A DNA stretch of 64,000 nucleotides from Onstottus_B arcticum. GTDB taxonomy: Bacteria; Acidobacteriota; Blastocatellia; UBA7656. The stretch lies in assembly GCA_038040485.1 (NCBI GenBank), contig JBBPIE010000029.1, positions 22,703-86,702 on the forward strand, read 5' to 3'. Shown here one piece after another: positions 44,172-58,765 of the stretch. A model generated the notes under the pieces. That model had not been told where the DNA came from and did not search any database. It worked only from the letters and a program-made list of their open reading frames with translations. Position numbers and translations under genes: made by a program. The first letter of the stretch is position 1; every line of letters starts with the position of its first letter.

Positions 44172-44188
44172 CTCGTCCCGGCGAGATA
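44169..44188. promoter_or_regulatory. Palindrome, candidate XRE operator 2 over the -10 region
   Basis: TATCTCG, six bases, CGAGATA: a perfect 7-6-7 inverted repeat that overlaps the -10 and start region of the plus-strand promoter. Confidence 0.6.
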
Positions 44189-44280
44189 TAGTTCGGTTGC
44201 TTCACGTTATAACGCTCTGCGAGTTGAGGCGTTCGGCCTCGGAGGTATTAATATCACGCCGGCGCTGAAGGCTCAATCGT

Positions 44281-44646
44281 TTGGGTCAAAACATAGAACA
44301 GCGAATTCTCAGGGATTGGTCAATAACAGTGGTAACGGCAATTTCAAGAGCGATAGCTGAGACTGATGGCCGCAAAAGCGTTTTGTCGCTGAGCCGCAAA
44401 CGGCCCGCGCCTTGCCGGGGATGCGGCGGCGTGGGGTTCGTTGTCGAGTTGCTTGAGTGTCCGAGCTTCAAGAAGGACTACTGCTGTCCGTGTTGTAAAG
44501 CAGGCCGCCTTCTCGAAGAAAGAATAGCTGAGATCGTCGCGCGAAATAGTGCTGAAGATCGACATGGGAGGTTGCTGGCAACGCCGTCCTTTCGCCGCTG
44601 GGATGGCAAAGCACGAAACGACAAGAAGCGTGCGAAGTGGCTTTGA
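44281..44646 (+). CDS. Small zinc-ribbon ORF
   Basis: 121 codons from a TTG; the real start is unclear. The core is CRGCGGVGF followed about 20 residues later by CCPCCKAGRLLEE, which looks like a DnaJ-type CxxCxG zinc ribbon. The C-terminus is basic (RNDKKRAKWL). It follows the 44142 promoter. No family beyond zinc ribbon is recognised, and without a good ribosome binding site it may be non-coding. Confidence 0.45.
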   Translation: MGQNIEQRILRDWSITVVTAISRAIAETDGRKSVLSLSRKRPAPCRGCGGVGFVVELLECPSFKKDYCCPCCKAGRLLEERIAEIVARNSAEDRHGRLLATPSFRRWDGKARNDKKRAKWL

Positions 44647-44830
44647 CGTCACTTGTGGCGTGCAGGCCTGTGGTGCTGACGACCGAAACGAGGTGTCGAG
44701 CATCGGGCCAGAGAAAACGCTTTCACACGTCGAGTTCCGTTCGCGGCTAGAGGGGGTGCGCCTCGCGGCATGGTCCAAAACCCACGATTGTCATGTGCGT
44801 TGCGTGCCCTCTCCTATCAATAAACTGTCC

Positions 44831-45190
44831 ATGAAATCAATGCTGCTGATCGAAGGCTCAGAGATTATCGCGAAACTGTTTGCCGGGATATTCGAGAAAC
44901 GGGGTTGGGCGGTTGTCACGTGCGACCTTCGCGCCTGCGCGGTCGAGCACCTGTCTGGAGAGGCGCACTACGACGCCATTCTGGTGGGCGAGCGAGTGCA
45001 CGGAGCAAGCGGAGTGCAGCTTGTGAGAATGATCAGGGCGCTTGATCATCACAGGACGACTGCAGTAGTGGTGGTAACCGGCAGGGTCGAAGTGACCGAC
45101 GAGGCATTGGCGGCAGGAGCTGATGAAGTACTGGTCAAGCCCGTCAACCCGTATGCGCTGGTTTGGGCCGTCGACAAGCACGTCTCGTGA
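44831..45190 (+). CDS. Receiver-like domain lacking the phospho-acceptor Asp
   Basis: 119 residues with the receiver order: MLLIEGSEIIAKLFAGIFEK replaces the usual acidic pair, DAILVGERVHGASGVQLVRM has Gly/Glu where the phospho-Asp should be, VVVVTGR retains the Thr, and EVLVKPVNPYAL retains the Lys-Pro. It is therefore a pseudo-receiver, probably working by protein contact. No output domain. The start is placed at the domain start; the frame upstream (from 44549) looks non-coding. Confidence 0.75.
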   Translation: MKSMLLIEGSEIIAKLFAGIFEKRGWAVVTCDLRACAVEHLSGEAHYDAILVGERVHGASGVQLVRMIRALDHHRTTAVVVVTGRVEVTDEALAAGADEVLVKPVNPYALVWAVDKHVS

Positions 45191-45489
45191 CCACAGCCTA
45201 ATGCGGGACCCACATTCGCAGTTCATTGGTTCTTGAGGGATCAGGCACGTCTGGTTGAGTACCGGCACAATCGAGAGAGCAGCCGGCGAGGGCGTTGAAG
45301 AGAACTTAGTCCTCAGCACAGATTCTTAACACAGGTTTGCATTGTGCTGGCTGTAATCCGCGTCATGAACTATCAGCGGAACGAAATCGATAGCGGAGAC
45401 GATAAAGCGCGAGCTGACGGCCTGAGATTCAATCGCAAGTCTGATATTCGATTCGCAAGTCCCGACGCGAGAACCTGGAAGGAGCCCTG

Positions 45490-45687
45490 ATGTCCCGAAA
45501 GAAAACAAGCAGGCAAGAGCCGCCGACCGTGGTGCACCGCAAGCCCAGCCGCAAACTCATTGTTGCGATAGGCATCGCGCTGAGTCTGCTCGCGGGCGGC
45601 GCGGCACTGGCTCTCCGTAGCGATTCGGTGCCTCAGACGCAGGGCAAAGAAAACACAGGTGACGCCAGCCGGATTTGCGCCAGGTAG
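45490..45687 (+). CDS. Signal-anchor fragment, probably the 5' part of the fibronectin-III gene
   Basis: 65 codons: basic N-terminus and a membrane span (KLIVAIGIALSLLAGGAALA), with GGAGCC close upstream of the ATG. It stops shortly after (ENTGDASRICAR), while the next frame opens at 45659 in overlap and has no signal peptide. A one-base shift near 45645-45660 would join the two into one secreted protein. Confidence 0.6.
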   Translation: MSRKKTSRQEPPTVVHRKPSRKLIVAIGIALSLLAGGAALALRSDSVPQTQGKENTGDASRICAR

Positions 45688-47152
45688 TCCGGCCAAGGAA
45701 TACATCTATGCGGGCGGACGGCTGATCGCGACAGAGGAACCGCCGGGCGTTCCCACTCCGCCAGCGGCGCCGACAGGTCTCGCAGCGACAGCGGGCAACG
45801 CTCAGGTGTCGTTGAGTTGGAATGCTTCTTCCGGCGCGACCAGCTACAACGTGAAGCGTTCAACGACAAACGGCGGGCCTTACTCGACCATAGCCCCCGG
45901 AGTAGTCGCAACGAGCTATCTCAACACCGGGCTTACCAATGGAACGACCTATTACTACGTGGTGTCCGCCTCGAATGGGGCGGGTGAGGGACCCAACTCC
46001 AGTCAGGTTAGCGCTACCCCCGCGGCCGCTCCCACGCCGCCAGCGGCACCGACAGGTCTCGCAGCGACACCCGGCAATACGCAGGTGGCGTTGAGTTGGA
46101 ACGCATCCTCGGGAGCAAACAGCTACAACGTGAAGCGCTCAACCACAAGCGGCGGACCTTACTCGACGATAGCGCCAGGAATAGTCACAACGAGCTATGT
46201 CAACACCGGGCTTACCAACGGAATGACGTATTACTATGTGGTGTCCGCCTCGAATGCGGCGGGTGAGGGACCAAACTCCAGTCAGGTTAGCGCAACCCCG
46301 ATTGCTGCCCCGACACCGCCAGCAGCGCCGACAGGACTCACTGCGACACCGGGTAACGCTCAGGTGTCGTTGAGTTGGAATGCTTCTTCCGGCGCGACCA
46401 GCTACAACGTGAAGCGCTCCACGATAAACGGCGGGCCTTACTCGACCATAGCGCCGGGCATAGGAACGACGAGCTACCTCAACACCGGGCTTACCAATGG
46501 AACGACCTATTACTACGTGGTGTCCGCATCGAATGGCGCGGGTGAGGGCCTCAACTCCAGTCAGGTCAGTGCGACGCCGACTGCCGGCGGAGGGCTCGCG
46601 CCGACCCTGAGCAATATGTCGCCTGCAACGGCGATTCAGGGAGCGTCATTCACACTCACGATAAATGGCAGCAACCTGGCGGGCACGACTTCGATCAACT
46701 TGACCCCGCCCGACGACGTGACGTTCACAAACATCAGCTCGACGGCCAGCCAGATTACTTGCTCGATGAGCATAGGAGCGGCGGCGGCGGTCGGAGGGCG
46801 AAACTTAAAGGTCACAACCGCAACCGGAGGGGAGTCGACCAATGCGCTGACCTTCGGAATCCTCTCCTCTTCACCCGCGCCGACGATAAGCACCCTCTCG
46901 CCGATCAAACAGGCGCCCGGAACGACTTTCACGCTGACGATAAACGGAACGAACCTGTCGCAAACGACATCGGTGAACTTCAGCCCGTCGGCGGGAATAA
47001 CCGTCAGCAACATGATAGTGGTCAGCTCGGTGAAGGTGACGGCGACGATAGTCATAAGCTCGGGCGCTGCGACCGGCGTTCGGCAGGTGTCGGTTACCAC
47101 GCCCTTTGGCACGTCAAACACGGTGAGCTTCTCGGTGCAAACAGGCCGATAG
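45659..47152 (+). CDS. Fibronectin type III / Ig-like repeat protein
   Basis: 497 residues from a GTG lacking a ribosome binding site. After PAKEYIYAGGRLIATEEP, a phrase typical of RHS-family proteins, come three nearly identical 93-residue fibronectin III domains (residues about 32-124, 125-217, 218-310; motif VSLSWNASSGATSYNVKRST) and two IPT/TIG-like domains (about 315-400, 405-497; SFTLTINGSNLAGTTSINL). Probably a secreted binding or adhesion protein. It lies directly before the small exported protein and the RHS giant, and could be part of the same surface system. Apparent frameshift at its start. Confidence 0.8.
   Translation: MTPAGFAPGSPAKEYIYAGGRLIATEEPPGVPTPPAAPTGLAATAGNAQVSLSWNASSGATSYNVKRSTTNGGPYSTIAPGVVATSYLNTGLTNGTTYYYVVSASNGAGEGPNSSQVSATPAAAPTPPAAPTGLAATPGNTQVALSWNASSGANSYNVKRSTTSGGPYSTIAPGIVTTSYVNTGLTNGMTYYYVVSASNAAGEGPNSSQVSATPIAAPTPPAAPTGLTATPGNAQVSLSWNASSGATSYNVKRSTINGGPYSTIAPGIGTTSYLNTGLTNGTTYYYVVSASNGAGEGLNSSQVSATPTAGGGLAPTLSNMSPATAIQGASFTLTINGSNLAGTTSINLTPPDDVTFTNISSTASQITCSMSIGAAAAVGGRNLKVTTATGGESTNALTFGILSSSPAPTISTLSPIKQAPGTTFTLTINGTNLSQTTSVNFSPSAGITVSNMIVVSSVKVTATIVISSGAATGVRQVSVTTPFGTSNTVSFSVQTGR
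45752..46588 (+). repeat. Three 279-bp tandem repeats coding fibronectin III domains
   Basis: Units at 45752, 46031 and 46310, each 279 bases, are highly similar at DNA level, pointing to recent duplication or gene conversion. Confidence 0.9.
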
Positions 47153-47213
47153 CCTCAACCGGAATTAGCAGTCGGAGGCAGAGCAGTTGCAAGCAAACGG
47201 AGGTGTTCAGACA

Positions 47214-47738
47214 ATGGTACAAGCTAATGCATACACTCAACATGGACCCGGGCTCAAGAGCATCTTCTGGAAGCCAAAGGTCCAGACGACACTCGCGTTG
47301 ACCTTAGGTTTGATCGTCAGTTGTTCCGCGGCCGCGCTTGTTTCGCGCGCAACTAACCAGCCCATGCCTGAACCTTCTAGACGAGCGGCCACAAATATGA
47401 CTGCGCCCGCCCCTGCGGCGAGCGTCGGGCAAGGTTTGCCTGGGCAGCGCGGGCCAGTGCAAGTCGTGCGATTCGCTCTTTACGATGTTGGCATTTACCC
47501 GCGCGAGGCTCACGCCGCCAAAGGGTTGGTTGCGCTCTCGTTCGAAGATCTTTCAGGCGGATCGAGCTATTTGGTCATTGAGCGAGAAACCGGGGCGGCG
47601 CCGGAGTCTGTCGGGCGAGTCCAGCGCGCCGGCCCCGACGCGCGCGGAAGAAATGACCTTCGGCTCGAGCCCGGCAAATATCGTGCGTACGTCGCTGATC
47701 GTCCGGACAATCAAGCAACACTCATTGTCGAGCCATAA
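47214..47738 (+). CDS. Small signal-anchored exported protein
   Basis: 174 residues from ATG 47214 with GGAGGTG nine bases ahead. A membrane span (TTLALTLGLIVSCSAAALVS) and a Pro/Ala linker lead to a beta-rich domain of about 85 residues (VRFALYDVGIYPREAHAAKG, RNDLRLEPGKYRAYVADRPD) that looks cupredoxin-like in outline but lacks a clear copper set. It sits between the fibronectin-III gene and the RHS gene, 55 bases before the latter, so it may be a partner of RHS surface display. Confidence 0.75.
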   Translation: MVQANAYTQHGPGLKSIFWKPKVQTTLALTLGLIVSCSAAALVSRATNQPMPEPSRRAATNMTAPAPAASVGQGLPGQRGPVQVVRFALYDVGIYPREAHAAKGLVALSFEDLSGGSSYLVIERETGAAPESVGRVQRAGPDARGRNDLRLEPGKYRAYVADRPDNQATLIVEP

Positions 47739-47793
47739 ACTGGAACAGATGCTTAACGCACCAGACCAAACCTAACAGGTAGAGAGGGACGTG

Positions 47794-53201
<5,408 letters not shown>

Positions 53202-53205
<4 letters not shown>

Positions 53206-53729
53206 TGAGACGAAACTACTACGCGGCAGGGGCCATAGTTGTCGCTACAATGATGCCCACAGAATATCCAACCGGATTAAGCCTTGACCAACCGGCGGTA
53301 GTTTCGGCCGTGGCACCTGCTTACCCAGTACTTGCGGTGGCATCGAACACTAGCGGCAAGATCGAGGTTGAAGCTGAAGTGAACGCGGCAGGTGAGGTCA
53401 CTTCAGTGCGAGCTATTGATGGGCATTTGTTGCTACGCCCAACGGCCGAGAAGACGGCGCGCCGCTGGCGCTTTGTGCCGGGTGCTAGCATCCCGAAAGC
53501 TCGCGCCGTAGTTCTTACTTTCGTCTTTCGTATCATGCAAAAGGACACGAGTGCTGATGAGCTAACGACCGTTTTTATTCCACCCTATCAAGTCGAGGTA
53601 AGACATCGGCCATTTGAGCCGGTCGTTGATTCTGATCCGCCTACCTATACGCGCCCATCCCGTCGCAAAAAGACAAAGCAGGCCACAGGAGCCGCTTTCA
53701 AGTCACGGCGCGAGCAGCGGAGCGCGTGA
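53202..53729 (+). CDS. Exported TonB C-terminal-domain protein
   Basis: 175 residues; ATGA overlap with the RHS stop. A weak signal-like N-terminus (AAGAIVVATMMP), a TonB-C domain (about 38-110: GKIEVEAEVNAAGEVTSVRA, RPTAEKTARRWRFVPG) and a basic Pro-rich tail. No cytoplasmic anchor or Pro-rich spacer as in true TonB. Its position right after a toxin-type tip is where an immunity gene is expected, but TonB-C proteins also follow RHS genes in related bacteria. Confidence 0.75.
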
Positions 53730-54214
53730 GCGGAGCGAGCGCGCGTGCTGCGAAGCGGCAGCGCCAGCCCCCTGGGGGGCGTGGGCGTAAGGGGGGCGAA
53801 CCGGAGCGCGCGGCGGCGGTGTAGTTTCCGCCGCAAGCGCGAGGAAGATATCGGGGCGTACGATAACGCGTAGTATGTTGTCTTGCAGCACAAGTGCCAC
53901 TGCGTTTTGGTGGCACGCGCGATGATCCAGACAGGCATTAGGCGCGGTATCCAATAAACTTCGACTGAACAACCGCCGTCATCACCACAGAACTAAGAAC
54001 CGCGTTTCCACTCCCGTCCTCACCGACCAACGAATCCTTTGACAACTTCGATGGGTTTTCTGAATGACTTTGGGCTGAGAGCTAGATCCCGGATTCAACC
54101 CCGGCGCAAAGAGGCAGATTGCAAGAAGCTGCGATTGCGGAGGCTCCGGTTTCCGCGTAGACAATCCACGCTGCTGCTGAGAGAATCCTTCGCTCTCGAT
54201 CAATCTTCCCTTAG
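53730..54214. other. Intergenic, GC-rich with GAGCG-type repeats
   Basis: From about 53700 to 53850 the sequence is strongly G/C-rich with recurring GAGCG and GCGCG words and self-complementary stretches. Short minus-strand frames there are compositional artefacts. The rest holds nothing recognisable up to the permease start. Confidence 0.5.
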
Positions 54215-55741
54215 GTGAACTCCTTGGCTGAAGCCGCACAGCGGAATGAATCCCCAAAGATTGAACTACGGCGCGAACTCACTAAGCTCGAGAGCTACGC
54301 CACCATAATCGGAATACTGGTCGGCTCGGGCATCTTTGTCGTCACCGGTAAGTCTGGAGCTATCGCCGGACCGTCGATTCCGCTCGCCTACCTTGTTCTT
54401 GCGCCGGTTGTGCTAGTCACGGCGGTCGCGTATTCGGTCTATCTTTCAACGCCGCTCGGGACCAGACCCGGAGGCGAGTACCTTCATATTTCGCGTACGA
54501 CTGGAAGCCTCTACCTTGGCTTTGTGACGTTGTGGCTGAAGTGGCTCTCGTACATCGGAGCGCTCGTTATCCTGTCAGTCTCGCTAGCCCAGTATCTGAA
54601 GTTCTTCTATCCCGGGATGGACCAGTGGTTCGCGTATGTCTTACCGTTTGGTGAAAGGTTGAGCGCAAGCTACACGAGCGATCCGAGTCTCGGCGAAGCC
54701 GTTATCGCGACTGCCGCTATGCTCTTTTTCTTTGTGTTCAATCTGTTCGGAGCGAAAGTTTACGGGCGACTGCAGACGGTTATGACCATTATCAAATGTC
54801 TGGCGGTCGTTGTGCTGGTAGTACCCGGTTTGTTCGCGGTCGACTGGAAGAACTTCTCTCCGATGTTTCCTTACGGCTTCTGGGCGACGATCACGCCGGA
54901 AGGTGAGAGGGGTTTTTTGGCTGTGTTGCCGCCGCTTTTCTTTGCGTATGCCGGTTTCGAGAGCCTCGCACAAACCGCCGGCGAGACCAAAGACTCCCGC
55001 AAGTCACTGCCGATGATCTTTATCAACGGCGTGCTGATTTCGATGGTGATATTTTTTCTGATGTCGCTTGTAGCGTTCGGAGTTGTGCCTCATGAAGAGC
55101 TTGCCCGTTCGAGCTTTGCGATGAGCGACGCAGCCGCTCGGTATCTGCCGTGGTGGGGTGGGGCTGTGGTGACGATCGGCGCGTTGATGGCCTTCTCGAC
55201 TTGCCTTAACGCAACGCTTTTCGTGCCTGCGCGAATACTGTATGTCTTCGGCGAAGACCGCATACTGCCTCAGTGGCTGTCTCGAGTCAGCGAGCGGTTT
55301 CGCACTCCGTGGGTGAGCCTGGTGGTGAACGCCGTGATTGCGCTTGTGCTGCTGTGGACCAAGAGTTTCGGCTACGTGCTGGACATCGCGATTGTCGGGA
55401 TGTTTCTCGTTTACGGAATGCACAGCGCCTCGCTGATGTTGCTGCCATTTGTGAGGCCCGCGCTTTACCAGAAGGCGCGAGTGAAGCTGAGGCCTATGGT
55501 TCTGGTTGTTCTGGGTCTTATCTCGCTTGCTTCAATGACCTATCTGACGGTGGTGACGCTAGCTCGCGACATCAGCCGGCATCAGTCGCTTCCGCCGGGC
55601 GAACGCGGCCTGGCGATCTGGCAGCTTTTGCTGGTGTGGGTCGCTGTAGGAACCGTCTTCTATGCGATCGCTCGGTGGGAAGGCCGGCGAACCGGGTTCG
55701 ACTACGACCGTCTGCTCACTCAGGAATGGATCGACGAGTAA
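54215..55741 (+). CDS. APC-family amino acid permease
   Basis: 508 residues with about twelve membrane spans. The first helix is YATIIGILVGSGIFVVTG, the APC substrate-site GSGIF motif; helix 6 region FFAYAGFESLAQTAGETKDS is the family-typical AG-E-K segment. Likely an amino acid or polyamine transporter. GTG start 54215 has no strong ribosome binding site; a TTG three codons on is an alternative. Confidence 0.9.
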   Translation: MNSLAEAAQRNESPKIELRRELTKLESYATIIGILVGSGIFVVTGKSGAIAGPSIPLAYLVLAPVVLVTAVAYSVYLSTPLGTRPGGEYLHISRTTGSLYLGFVTLWLKWLSYIGALVILSVSLAQYLKFFYPGMDQWFAYVLPFGERLSASYTSDPSLGEAVIATAAMLFFFVFNLFGAKVYGRLQTVMTIIKCLAVVVLVVPGLFAVDWKNFSPMFPYGFWATITPEGERGFLAVLPPLFFAYAGFESLAQTAGETKDSRKSLPMIFINGVLISMVIFFLMSLVAFGVVPHEELARSSFAMSDAAARYLPWWGGAVVTIGALMAFSTCLNATLFVPARILYVFGEDRILPQWLSRVSERFRTPWVSLVVNAVIALVLLWTKSFGYVLDIAIVGMFLVYGMHSASLMLLPFVRPALYQKARVKLRPMVLVVLGLISLASMTYLTVVTLARDISRHQSLPPGERGLAIWQLLLVWVAVGTVFYAIARWEGRRTGFDYDRLLTQEWIDE

Positions 55742-55771
55742 CCAGAACCCCGCGCGAATCCACCATCAGGT

Positions 55772-56170
55772 TCAGTCTTCGTGCGACACCATGTACAGGT
55801 ACAGCACGAGGATGGTCGCTCCAACTCCTATGCCGATACCGATGGCGATCTTTGCGCCCGTCCCAAGGTTGTGGCCTTTGACCTGTGTGACATCGCCATA
55901 GGCAACGGTCGTAGCCGCTCGAGTCTTCAAGTCTGTCACGACGAACGAGTCATCTTTCGCTTCGCTGATGTAGCCAGCCAGTTTCACGTCGTCTCGCAGC
56001 TTGATTTTCACGCGAGCGTCCGTGCCTACGCCGAGCTTGTGAATGCCTGCTCTCACTTTTTCAGCACGCCCGGCCTGCTTCTCTTCTTTCGAGGCCGCGG
56101 ATGCCTGTTGCACACAGACCGCCTGCATCAGTAAGACGGCGACCACCGTTGTAAGAATCTTTTTGAACAT
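55772..56170 (-). CDS. Exported Sm-like beta protein
   Basis: 132 residues: signal sequence (ILTTVVAVLLMQAVCVQQAS), a short beta domain (about 45-100: ARVKIKLRDDVKLAGYISEA, FVVTDLKTRAATTVAYGDV) resembling the LSm/Hfq-like strand order, and a C-terminal span (AKIAIGIGIGVGATILVLYL). Unknown function; small anchored proteins of this kind are common in Acidobacteriota. AAGGAG lies five bases before the ATG. Confidence 0.8.
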   Translation of the reverse strand: MFKKILTTVVAVLLMQAVCVQQASAASKEEKQAGRAEKVRAGIHKLGVGTDARVKIKLRDDVKLAGYISEAKDDSFVVTDLKTRAATTVAYGDVTQVKGHNLGTGAKIAIGIGIGVGATILVLYLYMVSHED

Positions 56171-56488
56171 CTCTTCTCCTTTTCTGTCGCGGATTAGTCT
56201 GCGTGTTAGTATCTTGGCGAGCGTACTCATCCAGCTTTGATCAGCAGTTAACACGTAGGCTCCGAGTCGACTAAGAGCAACAAGCGGGCCATTGCGAAAA
56301 CCGCTGCGAGGAGCATTTTGTTGGCTCGCGAATCAGATTAGTGGCGCAGCAGCGGCTCGCCATTGAGGGTGATAATGCTGCGGCATGTCCGGCCGCTCTG
56401 AGAGTTGACACTCGAAATGAATATGCTAATGTACACCGCGCTGAGCGGCGTCTCAATCCAACTCTTGATTCCCTGACAAAGGAGCAGA

Positions 56489-58066
56489 TTGAAGAAGATC
56501 ATTCGTGCACTCATAAGCGTATCCGACAAAACAGGCCTGGTTGATTTCGCTCGCAGGCTCAGCGGCGCCTCGGTCGAGATTATCTCCACCGGAGGCACCG
56601 CAAGAACTCTCCGGGAAGCCGGCTTGGAAGTTCGCGACGTGTCGGAGCTGACCGGCTTTCCTGAAATCCTCGGCGGGCGCGTCAAGACTCTGCACCCCAA
56701 GGTTCACGGCGGGCTGCTTGCGATTCGCGAGAACCCCGATCATCAACGCCAGGTTAGCGAGAATGACATTCAGTACATCGATATGGTCGTCGTGAACCTG
56801 TATCCGTTTCGCGAGACGATCGCTCGAGCCGACGCGACAGTAGAGGAAGCGATCGAGAACATCGACATCGGCGGGCCGTCGATGATTCGCTCGGCGTCGA
56901 AGAACTTCGAAGACGTTGTCGTGGTTGTCGATCCCGCGGACTATGCCGTGGTCGCCGACGAAATGGATGCAGGCGGCGGCGAGGTCTCGCGGGCGACGCG
57001 GTTGAGGCTGGCGCGCCGGGCTTTTGAGACGACCGCCCAATACGACGCGGCGATCTCGGACTTTCTCGAAGACTCAGTTGCGCTCGACGAAACGAGCGGC
57101 GAGCTGCGAGTCGAGAAGAGCAGCGCGCTGCCCGCGCGGTTCACATTGTTCGCGAAGAAGGAAACCGATCTGCGTTACGGCGAGAACCCGCATCAGCGAG
57201 CTGCGCTTTACGTGACAGGCGCTGCGGCGGGGCTGGCTCGAGCCGAAAAGCTTCAGGGCAAGGAGCTGTCTTTCAACAACCTGATCGACCTGGAAGCCGC
57301 ATGGTCGCTTGTCGCTGACTTAACCGAGACAGCTTGCGCGATCATCAAGCACACAAACCCGTGCGGCGCGGCGACCGCTGTGGACGTTCGCGAAGCTTTC
57401 GAGAAGGCTCGCGCGACCGATCCGGTTTCAGCGTTCGGCGGGATCATCGGCTTCAATCGCACGCTCACCGAAGCCGCTGCCCGCGTTATCGGTGAGACTT
57501 TCTTTGAAGCGATAATAGCGCCTGACTATGAGCCGGCTGCGCTGGAAGCTCTCGCCGGAAAGAAGAACCTTCGCATAATGAAGATGGGAGCCGACCCGGG
57601 CAACGACGCGCTGTTCGATGTTCGAATGATAAGCGGAGGGCTCCTGGTCCAGGACCGCGACCGGGGCACGTTGCATAATGCCGACTTGAGAGTTGTTACC
57701 GAGCGCCTGCCCAACGATGAAGAGATGCGAGCGCTCGGCTTTGCGTGGATTGTGGCGAAGCACGTCAAGTCGAACGCGATCGTCTACGCGCGAGACGGCC
57801 AGCTAGTCGGCGTGGGCGCCGGGCAGATGAGCCGGGTTGACTCGGTGAAGATCGGAGCGACGAAGGCTCAGCTTCCGCTTGAGGGAACGGTTGTGGCTTC
57901 GGATGCGTTCTTTCCGTTCCGCGACGGCGTGGACGAGGCCGCGCGAGTAGGCATCACCGCCGTTATTCAACCGGGCGGCTCGGTTCGGGACGAAGAAGTC
58001 ATCGCCGCCGCAAACGAACACAACCTCGCGATGGTGTTTACCGGAATGCGCCACTTCAAACACTGA
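56489..58066 (+). CDS. purH: Bifunctional AICAR formyltransferase / IMP cyclohydrolase
   Basis: 525 residues, full length. Catalyses the last two steps of IMP synthesis. N-terminal cyclohydrolase (MGS-like) domain, about 1-195 (EIISTGGTARTLREAG, GRVKTLHPKVHGG); C-terminal formyltransferase (NPHQRAALY, CAIIKHTNPCGAAT, DPVSAFGGIIGF, GAGQMSRVDSVKIG) ending in FTGMRHFKH. TTG start at 56489 with AAAGGAG six bases ahead; no ATG fits. Functionally linked to guaB far upstream, not in an operon with it. Confidence 0.97.
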   Translation: MKKIIRALISVSDKTGLVDFARRLSGASVEIISTGGTARTLREAGLEVRDVSELTGFPEILGGRVKTLHPKVHGGLLAIRENPDHQRQVSENDIQYIDMVVVNLYPFRETIARADATVEEAIENIDIGGPSMIRSASKNFEDVVVVVDPADYAVVADEMDAGGGEVSRATRLRLARRAFETTAQYDAAISDFLEDSVALDETSGELRVEKSSALPARFTLFAKKETDLRYGENPHQRAALYVTGAAAGLARAEKLQGKELSFNNLIDLEAAWSLVADLTETACAIIKHTNPCGAATAVDVREAFEKARATDPVSAFGGIIGFNRTLTEAAARVIGETFFEAIIAPDYEPAALEALAGKKNLRIMKMGADPGNDALFDVRMISGGLLVQDRDRGTLHNADLRVVTERLPNDEEMRALGFAWIVAKHVKSNAIVYARDGQLVGVGAGQMSRVDSVKIGATKAQLPLEGTVVASDAFFPFRDGVDEAARVGITAVIQPGGSVRDEEVIAAANEHNLAMVFTGMRHFKH

Positions 58067-58107
58067 GCGTTAAGCACCTGCCTATACGGGCGTCCCACCG
58101 CGGGCGC

Positions 58108-58199
58108 CCTGGGAGCGCAGGCATCCCTGCCTGCAAGCTCGCGCGAAAGAAAATGGGTGGATGGCGAACGCGGCAGGCAGGATGCCTGCGCTCCCAGGC
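58108..58199. repeat. Inverted pair of dispersed repeat family B
   Basis: 58108-58134 and 58173-58199 carry the same 27-base sequence in opposite orientation, 38 bases apart; a third copy is inside the gene at 8748. Lies between convergent purH and cutA genes and could fold into a hairpin. Confidence 0.9.
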
Positions 58200-58211
58200 T
58201 CGGACTGATTG

Positions 58212-58529
58212 CTAGCTGACAGAGTCGCTGAGCCAGGAAAGATAATCCGAGGACCCGCGGTCGATCTTGATCGCGATCACTTCCGGCGTCGAGTAGCTGT
58301 GGAGCTGCTTCACTCGCTGTTCGAGTTCCGCATATTTCTCGCCGGTGGTTTTGATGATCAGCAGCGCTTCGCGATCGCTGGTGACCCGGCCTTCCCAACG
58401 ATAGATCGACTCGATGACTGCGACGATGTTTACGCAGGCAGCAAGCCGCTCTTCCACCAACGCATTCGCAATGCGTCTGGCTTCGTCCTCGCCGGGCGCG
58501 GTGACCAGAACTAGAAGCTCGTCACTCAT
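58212..58529 (-). CDS. cutA: Divalent cation tolerance protein CutA
   Basis: 105 residues, the usual length. ANALVEERLAACVNIV (with the conserved AACVN), IYRWEGRVTSDREALLIIKT and HSYSTPEVIAIKI are family hallmarks. CutA forms very stable trimers; its role in copper tolerance is historical and not well proven. Start ATG 58529; GGAG directly abuts it, so an alternative nearby start cannot be excluded. Confidence 0.95.
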   Translation of the reverse strand: MSDELLVLVTAPGEDEARRIANALVEERLAACVNIVAVIESIYRWEGRVTSDREALLIIKTTGEKYAELEQRVKQLHSYSTPEVIAIKIDRGSSDYLSWLSDSVS

Positions 58530-58540
58530 CTCCGCTCAGC

Positions 58541-58758
58541 GTACCATAGAGTTTAGGCTGTGTGGCGTAGCATAGACTTTAGTCTGTGTGTTGTAGCATA
58601 GACTTTTAGTCTGTGTGGCGGAGCATAGACTTTAGGTCTGTGTGCCGTAGCATAGACTTTAGTTTGTGTGCCGTAGCATAGACTCTAGTCTGTGAACCAA
58701 CAGCGCGGTATCTACACGACGCCCACACTAGAAAGACACAGACTAAAGTCTATGCTAC
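58541..58758. repeat. Six degenerate direct copies plus one inverted copy of repeat family A
   Basis: Units of about 25-27 bases with core TAGCATAGACTTTAGTCTGT begin near 58541, 58565, 58590, 58617, 58644 and 58670; an inverted copy lies at 58735-58758 after a 40-base spacer. Copies differ by single-base changes and indels. The same element forms the inverted repeat at 3037-3120. Confidence 0.92.
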
Positions 58759-58765
58759 CTCGCAT

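Noticed and set aside
53645..53938. Arg/Ala/Pro-rich frames on the minus strand
   Set aside because: Products of the very GC-rich repeat tract; several overlapping frames of equal quality.
58541..58758. CRISPR array
   Set aside because: Units abut with no unique spacers, drift in sequence, include an inverted copy, and no cas genes are present.
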